From: a virus
Reading direction: 5' to 3' (one strand)
Virus record (IMG/VR): IMGVR_UViG_3300045973_000968
Span: 1-51,608 of that record
DNA length: 51,608 nucleotides
This document shows, piece by piece, positions 38,464-47,154 of this stretch; within the stretch, counting starts at the first letter, position 1; each line of letters begins with the position of its first letter. A program made the position numbers and the translations under genes. The notes below the pieces were generated by a model. The model had not been told where the DNA came from and searched no databases. It saw only the letters and a program-made list of their open reading frames with translations.

Positions 38464-39726
38464 ATGGCGTTAAAAAAAGATGTTCAGCCAAAAGGTATTA
38501 AATTTCAAGAAGCAAGTAAATTTCCTACTGGGTATGATTCTCTCTCAGATCGAGAAAAGAAATACTACAAAATGATGAATGCCAAATCTGGTGTATTGTA
38601 TATTCAATCGCCTCCAGGTTTCGCAAAATCTGCAAGTATGAGATCCATTGCTAATAAAATGGGATTTCAATATTTTGATATTAGGCTTTCTATGGTTGAT
38701 GAAACCGATGTAGGTTTATTTCCTACCATTGGTGAAGAAGAAATAGATGGTGTAAATCAAAAAATGTTGTCCCATGTTGCACCAAAATGGGCATATATGG
38801 CAAATACCAGACCTACTATTATTCACTTTGAAGAACTTAACCGTTCAACTTTAGCAGTTCGTAACGCTGCTCTTCAAATGTTACTTGAACGTGAAATTGG
38901 TGCATTCTTCAAATTCAATCGTAATGTAATGATGTGTTCTTCAGGTAACCTTGGAGAAGAAGATGGAACTGACGTTGAGGAATTCGACCAGGCTCTTAAT
39001 AACAGGTTGATTCATATTGAACACGTTATGCCATTTCCAGAATGGGTTGAACAATATGCAAATGATAATGTTTGTCCAGTAATTGTTCAATTCTTGAAAG
39101 TTCATACTGAATATTATCACAAGAAACCAGATGAAAAAGGTAACAGTAAAAATAAGGCATATGCTACGCCTCGTTCTTGGACTTTCTTGAGTGATTATAT
39201 TTTTGAAAATTTTGGTGAGTTTGAAACCAGACGGGATAATGATTTTAACACAATTCTTAATCCAGATGGTACACCAAAACAGTATAAAAAGTTTCCTAAT
39301 GTTCGAATTTACATCAAAGATATTGAAGAAATTGGTCACGGTTATGTTGGACCAGCAAATGTCCGTTTCATTAGATATTGTCAAGATACTTTGAAATTGA
39401 CTCTTGACGACATTCTTGATCGTTATGATGAAATTGAATTTGAAGTTAAAAACTTCAACAGAGACAAGAAATCTGAACTTCTTGCTAATATGAAAGAAAG
39501 AAAAATCTATCAACTTAAACTTAAACAAGTTGAAAACCTTACCAAATTCCTTCAGAATATTTCTGATGATGAAATTGTAGGTTATTTGTTACACGTTCTT
39601 GATACTGAATATAATTTATCAGAAACCTCTAAAGATAATACAATGGCTGAAAAGTTCCTTGCAAGCAAGAGATTTGATAAATTCCGTGATGCAATCTTAA
39701 AACACGTTGATGATGAGGATAAGTAA
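38464..39726 (+). CDS. MoxR-type AAA+ ATPase
   Basis: A 420-residue AAA+ ATPase. The P-loop is the variant SPPGFAKSAS (residues 49-58), Walker B is IIHFEELNR (119-127) and sensor 1 is MMCSSGN. The region VDETDVGLFPTIG and the arginine-containing FDQALNNRLIHIE match MoxR-like ATPases, which remodel or activate partner proteins carrying VWA domains. The phage encodes such a partner at 27418. A helical C-terminal third ends in FRDAILKHVDDEDK. A hairpin terminator closes the unit. Confidence 0.88.
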   Translation: MALKKDVQPKGIKFQEASKFPTGYDSLSDREKKYYKMMNAKSGVLYIQSPPGFAKSASMRSIANKMGFQYFDIRLSMVDETDVGLFPTIGEEEIDGVNQKMLSHVAPKWAYMANTRPTIIHFEELNRSTLAVRNAALQMLLEREIGAFFKFNRNVMMCSSGNLGEEDGTDVEEFDQALNNRLIHIEHVMPFPEWVEQYANDNVCPVIVQFLKVHTEYYHKKPDEKGNSKNKAYATPRSWTFLSDYIFENFGEFETRRDNDFNTILNPDGTPKQYKKFPNVRIYIKDIEEIGHGYVGPANVRFIRYCQDTLKLTLDDILDRYDEIEFEVKNFNRDKKSELLANMKERKIYQLKLKQVENLTKFLQNISDDEIVGYLLHVLDTEYNLSETSKDNTMAEKFLASKRFDKFRDAILKHVDDEDK

Positions 39727-39744
39727 ATTTTGAAATTGTTTGTA

Positions 39745-39778
39745 AAAAAAGTCGCAATTTTTATTGCGACTTTTTTTA
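39745..39778. terminator. Bidirectional terminator hairpin
   Basis: AAAAAAAGTCGCAAT/ATTGCGACTTTTTTT, 15 bp, between the convergent MoxR and glycosyltransferase genes. Confidence 0.92.
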
Positions 39779-40948
39779 TTTCATAAATTTTTTAACTGCG
39801 TCTATAACATCTCTTGGTTGTATTGCTTTAGAACATATATAATCTTGTTTCTTTGGACAAAATAACCAATCATTATAATCAAATGTTATTTTTGGATCAT
39901 TCCAACAGCCATTACATACCGTATTATTATGAACTCTAATGATATTAGATTGAAATTCTAACCAAGGCTTTGTAAAGCCACTTATCATTACAACAGGTGT
40001 ACCTATAGCCCATGCAACCCATGCTAATCCAGAGCTTATAGTAATCATCATATCAGCATATTTAATATCTGTTATTCTTTCTGATAATGGATGATTTCCA
40101 GTTTTATCTATTACATTTTTTGCTTTTGGGGCTTGATTATAATGACCAGGAAGTCCATAGCTTTTATGCTTATCTATTATAACAACTTTATAACCATTAC
40201 GACCTAAAAAATCAAATAATCTTTCCCAACCAAAAGGATTATTCCAATATTTAAGTTGCGCAGTTGATTGTATTGCAACAACAACATATTTACCTTTAAT
40301 TTTAGGACCATCATCTGGTATATTTATTTTTGGTAATATTTCTTTATCTTCTAATCCTAATATTAAATTTGCAATTGACTGTAGAGGTATTTTTCTATAA
40401 TCAAAAACTTTTACAGAATTATCATATCTTTCATTTTCAACATACCAATGAGCAGAATTTGGCTTATCATCTACATAATAAAGATCAGGTCCATAATCAA
40501 TTCTAAACTTTTTATCAACATCATTAATCCAATTAGGATTTGCAATATCAGTAAAAGTAATATCAGTATATACCTTATCAAATAAATTTTTAAGCGGAGA
40601 ATGTAGTATAACATCAACATTATGTATTTTTTTATACTCATTCACACAAGCTACCCAAGCTACATTATCACCTATTGATTTTGAACCTATTAAAACATAA
40701 ATTTTATTAAATATATGATCTTGTCTTCTTTCAAATAATATTTCATCATTTGATGAAACTCTAATTAAAATATTTTTACCTTGTATATTATTTAACTTAG
40801 ACCAATAATTATTTTTTATTGTATTTGAATATTCTGTATTATTTGTATTTAAATCTATAAATTCAACTTTATAATCTACATTATCATCACCGTCAAAAAT
40901 TTCTAAATAAGCACTTTCATCCTTAAATCTAGTAACAAATTTTATCAT
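39776..40948 (-). CDS. TibC-like (BAHT) glycosyltransferase
   Basis: A 390-residue protein. It has SIGDNVAWVACVNEYKKIHN near the middle, a Rossmann half with YVVVAIQSTAQLKYWNNPFG, RITDIKYADMMITISSGLAW, GTPVVMISGF, and a C-terminal metal-binding Cys set VCNGCWND...FCPKK...YICSKAI. This fits the bacterial autotransporter heptosyltransferase (TibC) family, which O-glycosylates surface proteins and carries an iron-finger. A target such as a surface adhesin or a phage protein is possible. Confidence 0.82.
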   Translation of the reverse strand: MIKFVTRFKDESAYLEIFDGDDNVDYKVEFIDLNTNNTEYSNTIKNNYWSKLNNIQGKNILIRVSSNDEILFERRQDHIFNKIYVLIGSKSIGDNVAWVACVNEYKKIHNVDVILHSPLKNLFDKVYTDITFTDIANPNWINDVDKKFRIDYGPDLYYVDDKPNSAHWYVENERYDNSVKVFDYRKIPLQSIANLILGLEDKEILPKINIPDDGPKIKGKYVVVAIQSTAQLKYWNNPFGWERLFDFLGRNGYKVVIIDKHKSYGLPGHYNQAPKAKNVIDKTGNHPLSERITDIKYADMMITISSGLAWVAWAIGTPVVMISGFTKPWLEFQSNIIRVHNNTVCNGCWNDPKITFDYNDWLFCPKKQDYICSKAIQPRDVIDAVKKFMK

Positions 40949-40963
40949 TCACTATTATTATTT

Positions 40964-42010
40964 TTATCTTCTGTGACCTGAACCGCCTGAGCCAGACTCT
41001 GATCTACCACCACCGCCAGAAGGCGAACTATAACTAGGTGATGAACTAGGTGCGCTATAACTTCTTGATTGACTAGGTGCGCTATAACTTCTTGATTGAC
41101 TAGGTGCGCTATAACTTTGTGATGGACTAGAATAATCAGTACTTCTTGGTGCAGAATATGAATTACTTCTTGGTGCAGAATATGAATTAGAGTTATAACT
41201 TCTAGAATTTGTTCCAGTTGAATTAGAATTTGATCTATAAGTTTGTCTCATACTTGATGAACTTCTAGGTGCGCTATAACTTTTAAGATCATTAGAATTT
41301 CTTAATGAACTATTTGGTATAATGGAATTTGAACTTCTAACATTATAACTAGGTTGATTAATTATTCTAGGTCTATTATACACATTTCCAGTATTAATTT
41401 GATTATTAGTAACTCTTGGTCTAGTGTATCTATTTTCTATATTTGACTTTGTATAAACTGATTTATTTACATTATTTTTGTGCTCACCATTATTTTTGTG
41501 ATCACCATTATTTTTGTGACCATAATCATTATTGTGATTTTTGTAATTATTTTTATGACCAAAATTATTAAAATTATGATTTTTATGATTAAAATCATAA
41601 TTAAAACCATAATTAAAACCATAGTTATAACCATAACCATAATTATAATTAAAACCATAATTAAAGCCTAAACCATAATTAAAACCATAATCATAATATG
41701 GATAATTCCAATAATCGTCAAAATAAAAATTATCATAATAGAATGGAGAATAAAATCTATTTATTCTATATGCATAATCTAAATCAGTATTATCATTTTC
41801 ATCATAATAATTATTTATAACATATTTGACACTATCATCATTATAATATGTTGTGGTATCAGGTTTTGTTATTGTTGATTTATGATATTTAACAACAGAT
41901 ATGTCTGAAGGTCTAAAATAAATATCATCTTCATATACATATTTTCCAGTTTTACAAGAACTTAATAAGAAAAATAAAACACCTATAAATATTGCAATTT
42001 TCGTTTTCAT
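40964..42010 (-). CDS. Bacteroidota-type lipoprotein with Tyr/Asn/Gly and SYSAPS repeats
   Basis: The start MKTKIAIFIGVLFFLLSSCK gives a lipoprotein signal with lipobox SSC; an in-frame ATG 30 nt upstream is less likely. DDIYFRPSD follows, then a long low-complexity Tyr/Asn/Gly region (NYGFNYNYGYGYNYGFNYG), His/Lys/Asn repeats, and SYSAPSQSR repeats ending in a Gly-rich basic tail. Such proteins occur in Bacteroidota genomes as outer-membrane lipoproteins. The phage copy may change the host surface or block superinfection (inference). Confidence 0.78.
   Translation of the reverse strand: MKTKIAIFIGVLFFLLSSCKTGKYVYEDDIYFRPSDISVVKYHKSTITKPDTTTYYNDDSVKYVINNYYDENDNTDLDYAYRINRFYSPFYYDNFYFDDYWNYPYYDYGFNYGLGFNYGFNYNYGYGYNYGFNYGFNYDFNHKNHNFNNFGHKNNYKNHNNDYGHKNNGDHKNNGEHKNNVNKSVYTKSNIENRYTRPRVTNNQINTGNVYNRPRIINQPSYNVRSSNSIIPNSSLRNSNDLKSYSAPRSSSSMRQTYRSNSNSTGTNSRSYNSNSYSAPRSNSYSAPRSTDYSSPSQSYSAPSQSRSYSAPSQSRSYSAPSSSPSYSSPSGGGGRSESGSGGSGHRR
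41030..41130. repeat. 27-bp tandem repeats coding for SYSAPSQSR
   Basis: AGGTGCGCTATAACTTCTTG-type units of 27 bp occur in tandem within the lipoprotein gene and code for SYSAPSQSR. They stay in frame, so copy number can vary without breaking the gene. Confidence 0.75.
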
Positions 42011-42118
42011 AATATAATTTTTTTTGTTGGTATAGAACAAATATCAAGCCAATTATCAAATTCTGAATATTTCTTATTAATTATTTTTTATTATTTTTGT
42101 AACTACCTTATTATAAGA

Positions 42119-44668
42119 CTATTCGCATTTTGACCACGAACAATTTAAACAAGTTTTGCAGCCATTTTCATATTTTAAATCGTGTGAACCACATTCAGGA
42201 CAAGATTCTCCTGTAGCTACATTAGAATTAATATATTTCTTTATAATTCTTTTAACACCGCTTTTCCAAGTGCCAAATGCTGCTTCTCTGTCACCGTCAA
42301 GCTGTAATCCATCAATAACGGCAATTACACTAGGTAAGTGCATACGATGTCTTAAAAGAGCTGATACTAGTTTACTATAGTTCCAGAATTCTCTATCAAA
42401 TGCTCTATTTAAGCCTTCCATTGTCACATTATATCCATCTTTATCTTTACAAACAAAGTCGTATCTACTTTTTTCACCATTGTTCTTAAATTTAACAATT
42501 TCACCTTTTTCCACACTCACAGGAATATAAAATTCATCAGACAATCCGGTAAATAATTCATATGGATATTTTTGACCTTTTTCGTCAATCATTAATCCTA
42601 AAAATCCAACCCATTTTTCTTTATTGTTAGTAAATCTAACTACTTCACACTCAAGTCTTTTAAGTCTTGGTTTTGCGTTATTTTCCTGTACTTCTGGTAC
42701 AACATTTTGTGTAGTACCTTCAGTTGACATAATAACGCCTTGTCTAGATTTATCACGATATACAGTTATACCTTTACAACCGCTTTTCCAACCCATTTCA
42801 TATACTTTAGATACAATATCTTCAGTTGCACTTTCTGGTAAATTAACAGTAACAGAAATAGAATGATCTATCCATTTTTGAATATTGCCTTGCATTCTAA
42901 CTTTTTCCACCCAATCAACATCATTAGATGTTGCTTTATAGTATGGAGATTTTTCAATGATAGGTTTTAAATCAACATCTTTCATAAGTTTAACTTCATC
43001 AACATTATAACCATTTACTTCTAACCAAGTTTCAAATTTATGATGAAATACAAAATATTCTTCCCATTTTACGCCTTCAGCATCAATAAAATCAACTCTA
43101 CCGCTCTTATCTGTTGGATTAATCTTTCTTCTTCTCTTATATGAAACTAAGTATGCTGGTTCAATACCTGATGTGGTTTGTGACATAATTGAAACAGATC
43201 CTGTTGGAGCAATAGTAAGAAGTGCAATATTTCGTCTTCCATATTTTTTTAACATTTCATCCAATTCTGGATCAGCGTCTTTTAATCTTTGAATAAAAGG
43301 ATTATTTACTTCACTTTCATAATTATAAATTGGGAAAGCGCCTCTTTCTTTTGCCATAATTGAAGAAGATTTATATGCATTAATAGCTAAGACCTTATGA
43401 ACTTCTGTTGAGAAATCTGTAGCTTCTTTCGTACCATATATTAAGCCAAGAGCAGCCAACATATCACCTTCTGCGGTAACACCAACACCAGTTCTACGAC
43501 CATTAATTGTCATATTTTTAATTTTAACCCAAGTTTCTCTTTCAACTCTTTTAGTTTCTTCATTTTCTGGATCAGAAATAATTTTTTCCATTATCATTTC
43601 AATTTTTTCAAGTTCAAGATCAATAATATCATCCATAAATCTTTCAGCATAAATTACATATTCCTTAAATTTAACCCAATCAAATTTTGATTCTTTTGTA
43701 AAAGGATTGATAACGAAACTATATAAATTTACAGCTAAAAGTCTACAACTATCATAAGGACAGAGAGTTATCTCACCACACGGGTTGGTCGAAACTGTTG
43801 TGAAGCCATATTCTTGATAACAATCAGGAACAGATTCTCTCATTACAGTGTCCCAAAATAAAATTCCTGGTTCTGCGGATTTCCAAGCATTATGTATAAT
43901 TTTTTTCCATAATTTCTGTGCATCAATTTCTTTTGTAAAAATTGGTTCATCAGAATCAATAGGAAACAATTGTGTAAACATTTTTGCATTCAAAGCAGCT
44001 TTCATGAATTCATCAGTAACTTTAACAGAAATATTTGCACCTGTTACTTTTCCTTGTTCTAATTTTGCATCAATAAATTTTTCTGAATCTGGATGAGCAA
44101 TAGAACAAGTCAGCATTAAAGCACCTCTACGACCACCCTGAGCAACTTCATTTGTAGAATTAGAATATCTACTCATAAATGGAACAAGTCCGGTTGAAGT
44201 CAACGCTGAATTTTTAACTGGCATTCCTGCTGGTCTAATATGAGATAAGTCGTGTCCTACACCACCTCTTCTTTTCATAAGTTGTATTTGTTCTTCATCA
44301 ACTTGCATAATTGAACCGTAAGAATCCGATGGATTTCCTATCACAAAGCAATTTGATAATGATACAACTTGTTTATTGTTACCAATGCCTGACATTGGTG
44401 ATCCCTGAGGAATTATATATTCAAAATTTTTGATCAAATTAAATATAAAATCTTCAGATAAAGCATTTTCATATTTAGATTCTATTCTATATATTTCTCT
44501 AGATAATCTTCTGTGCATATCATCTGGTGTTAGTTCATAATAAACTGTTTCACCATTTTTTGTATCTTTTAATGCGTATTTATTAGTAAAAACGTCTCCT
44601 GCTAACGTATCACCATTAAAATATTTTAATGTCGCATCATAGACTTCGTCCCTTTTGTATTCCATCAC
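42119..44668 (-). CDS. nrdJ: Class II (B12-dependent) ribonucleotide reductase
   Basis: An 849-residue enzyme that reduces ribonucleotides to deoxyribonucleotides with adenosylcobalamin. Cys107 (SLSNCFVIG) is a redox-type Cys. STNPCGEITL holds the thiyl Cys297 and Glu299. IAPTGSVSIMSQTTSGIEPA is the conserved phosphate-binding loop. The C-terminal part has a TSCPD-type domain with the GCKGITVYRD loop and a zinc ribbon (CPECGSHDLKY...CKTCLNC). It makes dNTPs for replication whether or not oxygen is present, but needs host cobalamin. Confidence 0.95.
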   Translation of the reverse strand: MMEYKRDEVYDATLKYFNGDTLAGDVFTNKYALKDTKNGETVYYELTPDDMHRRLSREIYRIESKYENALSEDFIFNLIKNFEYIIPQGSPMSGIGNNKQVVSLSNCFVIGNPSDSYGSIMQVDEEQIQLMKRRGGVGHDLSHIRPAGMPVKNSALTSTGLVPFMSRYSNSTNEVAQGGRRGALMLTCSIAHPDSEKFIDAKLEQGKVTGANISVKVTDEFMKAALNAKMFTQLFPIDSDEPIFTKEIDAQKLWKKIIHNAWKSAEPGILFWDTVMRESVPDCYQEYGFTTVSTNPCGEITLCPYDSCRLLAVNLYSFVINPFTKESKFDWVKFKEYVIYAERFMDDIIDLELEKIEMIMEKIISDPENEETKRVERETWVKIKNMTINGRRTGVGVTAEGDMLAALGLIYGTKEATDFSTEVHKVLAINAYKSSSIMAKERGAFPIYNYESEVNNPFIQRLKDADPELDEMLKKYGRRNIALLTIAPTGSVSIMSQTTSGIEPAYLVSYKRRRKINPTDKSGRVDFIDAEGVKWEEYFVFHHKFETWLEVNGYNVDEVKLMKDVDLKPIIEKSPYYKATSNDVDWVEKVRMQGNIQKWIDHSISVTVNLPESATEDIVSKVYEMGWKSGCKGITVYRDKSRQGVIMSTEGTTQNVVPEVQENNAKPRLKRLECEVVRFTNNKEKWVGFLGLMIDEKGQKYPYELFTGLSDEFYIPVSVEKGEIVKFKNNGEKSRYDFVCKDKDGYNVTMEGLNRAFDREFWNYSKLVSALLRHRMHLPSVIAVIDGLQLDGDREAAFGTWKSGVKRIIKKYINSNVATGESCPECGSHDLKYENGCKTCLNCSWSKCE

Positions 44669-44679
44669 TATTATTTTTT

Positions 44680-45327
44680 TTATATAAAGTTGATATTATT
44701 GAGATTACTCAAATATCCACTTTGCTTCAATTCTACTATTATTTGTGTTGCATATTCTTTATCCAACAATTTAAACATATTAAAAATATTATCTGTAAAA
44801 TAATATGATAATTCTACAAATATTTCAGATTTTGTATATTCTTTACCTATATTATTCAATAGCATTTTATAATAATCATTAAACGCTTGTCGATTAGGTT
44901 TTCTTCTATTTGAAGAAAAATCTAATTCTGTTTTTTCACTCAATAAATCATATACATCTCTTTGTAAATTTAATCTACCAATATATTCTTCATTAAATTT
45001 ACTTTCAAATTCATAATTTGTTCCTGATTCTATTGGTAATCCGTCTATTGAAAAATATTCATCTTGAGCACTTAAATATTCAGATTGCTCAGATATATCT
45101 TCAATTTTTCCTTTAAATATTGTATCTCTAGCTAATGAATGTTTACCTTCTACTTTATGATTATTAGTATTAAATTTAAACATAATATCAACATCATCAG
45201 TTTCTTCTTCGTCTTCTTCATCATCCTCTAATATGGATTCATCTATATCATCACCTACAATATCATCAATAAATTCATCTAACTCTTCATCTAATTCTTC
45301 ATCGTTATAGACTTCTTTCTTTTTCAT
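44680..45327 (-). CDS. Acidic hypothetical protein downstream of helicase
   Basis: A 215-residue protein. The first 50 residues are almost all Asp/Glu (EDDEEDEEETDDVD). The C-terminal half is helical (NRRKPNRQAFNDYYKMLLNN; FNMFKLLDKEYATQIIVELK). It lies between helicase and RNR in the same direction with short gaps. It might be a replication accessory protein, but no family is recognised. Confidence 0.7.
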   Translation of the reverse strand: MKKKEVYNDEELDEELDEFIDDIVGDDIDESILEDDEEDEEETDDVDIMFKFNTNNHKVEGKHSLARDTIFKGKIEDISEQSEYLSAQDEYFSIDGLPIESGTNYEFESKFNEEYIGRLNLQRDVYDLLSEKTELDFSSNRRKPNRQAFNDYYKMLLNNIGKEYTKSEIFVELSYYFTDNIFNMFKLLDKEYATQIIVELKQSGYLSNLNNINFI

Positions 45328-45346
45328 TAAAATAATTATTTTTAGA

Positions 45347-46687
45347 TTATTTTGCTCCTACCAAAACATCATTTTCCATAGTTAAAAATTTCGTATTAAA
45401 ATCAAACCGAACTTGTTCTTCGTGATGTTCGCCATCTCTTAATTTTAAGATTTTTAATCTATACAAATTGTTCTTTTTCATTTCTGGATTACGAATAATA
45501 CCCCAAACTGAGTCAGCGGTATCAGCAATTGCTTTACTTTCAGGTATAGCACCAAGTGTTATATCTGATGCACCCCAAACTGATTTATCCGTTTGTGTTG
45601 CAGTAATAACTGCGCATTCGTATTTGTCTGCAATTCGTCTTAAGCCTTCTGCCAAATGTTTTCCTTTCAAATATAACATATTAGTAATATCAAATCCTTT
45701 TTCAATTGACATAATATTTATATAATCAACAATGACCATTCCTACTTTAAGCCTTTTAACTTCTTCAAATTTTTTAATGTAATTATCAATATCTGTAACA
45801 GTACAATCACTAGTATTATATTTTTTAACAAATATTTTTCCAGGTTGCGAATCAAATAAATTTCCACCACTAGTTTGTGATCTTAAATTATTTAGTCTTT
45901 GTTTCATAAAAACAGTATCTTTCGATTTTTCATCATATTCATCTGAATTGATTTTTAATCGCATAGATCCTAATCTTTTCATAACTTTTCTTGTTGCCAT
46001 TTCTAATGTTATTATCAATACGTTAGATCCATTATTTGCTGCATTTGTAGCAACATTATGAAGCCACATTGATTTACCAACATTAGTTTCACCCATTATA
46101 ACATTTAATGTAGATTTGCTCCATCCACCACCTAAAATTGAATCTATACAAGGCCAACCTGAGCCAATACAATTTTTTGTAACTAATTGTTTATGTGATT
46201 CTGGGTCATCAAAATCTTCGCCTAAATCGTGATCATCATCATCAATTAAAAGTGAATTTCCGAACATACCTCTAAGTTTTTGTGCAAGTTCTACAACATT
46301 ATCATAATCTATTTCTTCAATACCCCGAATCAAATCAATACCTTTCATCATATCACTATGTACTTGGTTTTGTATTTTCCAAGCTTTAAATCTAGGTAAT
46401 AACCATTCTGAACTCATATCACTATTATCTGACTGAAGAAGTAATTTCAATACATTCATACTTATTTTACTATCTTTATCAACCAATTTAACCATCGCAA
46501 CAATTTGCTGTGTGCTTGGTACAATATGACTTTCACTTATTATATATTCATCTCTAATTACAGAATATACAAATTGTATATCTGAATTTTTAAAAAAATA
46601 TGGTTCAACCTTAGAAAATTGTTCAGGATTTTCCATTATATGGATGAAGTAATGCTTCTCCATGTTCGTATTTGTTAATTCGCCCAT
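45347..46687 (-). CDS. 41: Replicative DNA helicase (DnaB/gp41-type)
   Basis: A 446-residue helicase. It has GSGWPCIDSILGGGWSKSTL, Walker A GETNVGKS (199-206), then NVLIITLEMATRKVMKRLGS, Walker B VGMVIVDYINIM and LAEGLRRIADKYECAVITAT (motif 3). The N-terminal 150 residues are helical, as in T4 gp41-type helicases. It would unwind DNA ahead of the phage fork. The gene order UvsX, small gene, helicase is that of T4 uvsX-40-41. Confidence 0.9.
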   Translation of the reverse strand: MGELTNTNMEKHYFIHIMENPEQFSKVEPYFFKNSDIQFVYSVIRDEYIISESHIVPSTQQIVAMVKLVDKDSKISMNVLKLLLQSDNSDMSSEWLLPRFKAWKIQNQVHSDMMKGIDLIRGIEEIDYDNVVELAQKLRGMFGNSLLIDDDDHDLGEDFDDPESHKQLVTKNCIGSGWPCIDSILGGGWSKSTLNVIMGETNVGKSMWLHNVATNAANNGSNVLIITLEMATRKVMKRLGSMRLKINSDEYDEKSKDTVFMKQRLNNLRSQTSGGNLFDSQPGKIFVKKYNTSDCTVTDIDNYIKKFEEVKRLKVGMVIVDYINIMSIEKGFDITNMLYLKGKHLAEGLRRIADKYECAVITATQTDKSVWGASDITLGAIPESKAIADTADSVWGIIRNPEMKKNNLYRLKILKLRDGEHHEEQVRFDFNTKFLTMENDVLVGAK

Positions 46688-47133
46688 TAATTACTTTTTT
46701 TTATTCTTGAAGACATTACTAACTTATTAATACCATCATATTTCATAATAAATACACTATCAACTAATGAATATATTAATATATCTTTATCTTTCAAATC
46801 TTCTATAATAGTATGTATAAGAACACTTTCTAATTTAGATAATGAATCTATTGAATTTATATCGAAATTTGAATCTATAATTATACTATATGAAAATACC
46901 TCTATTTTTGATGTATCTGTTGTTATTTCAAAATTATCAAGGTCCTTCATTATTCTTAAATTTATAGGTAATAAATTTCCAAGCACTCCACTAGTATTAA
47001 GACCAGAAGTATATTTTGAAGTTTCCATTTTTGCGAAATTATCAGCATACTCTGACATCTTAACAATCTTAACTTTATCTGTTACACCTAAAGCCTCCAT
47101 AATTGATGACCATTTTTCTATATTCTTATTCAT
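46687..47133 (-). CDS. Hypothetical protein between UvsX and helicase, 148 aa
   Basis: An N-terminal helix (MNKNIEKWSSIMEALG) and a strand-rich remainder (FEITTDTSKIEVFSYSIIID; DILIYSLVDSVFIMKYDGIN). Its stop overlaps the helicase start by one base (TAATG). It occupies the position of T4 gene 40, but the sequence does not let me assign it to that family. Confidence 0.7.
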   Translation of the reverse strand: MNKNIEKWSSIMEALGVTDKVKIVKMSEYADNFAKMETSKYTSGLNTSGVLGNLLPINLRIMKDLDNFEITTDTSKIEVFSYSIIIDSNFDINSIDSLSKLESVLIHTIIEDLKDKDILIYSLVDSVFIMKYDGINKLVMSSRIKKSN

Positions 47134-47154
47134 AATATTTATTATTATTACTTT

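Noticed and set aside
38941-39528. 195-codon minus-strand ORF
   Set aside because: It is the antisense of the MoxR-type ATPase, whose motifs and codon pattern are clear.
41480-41671. ORFs in other frames within the lipoprotein gene
   Set aside because: Ile/Met/Val-rich repeats arising from the AAT/TAT repeat DNA; no start or coding context.
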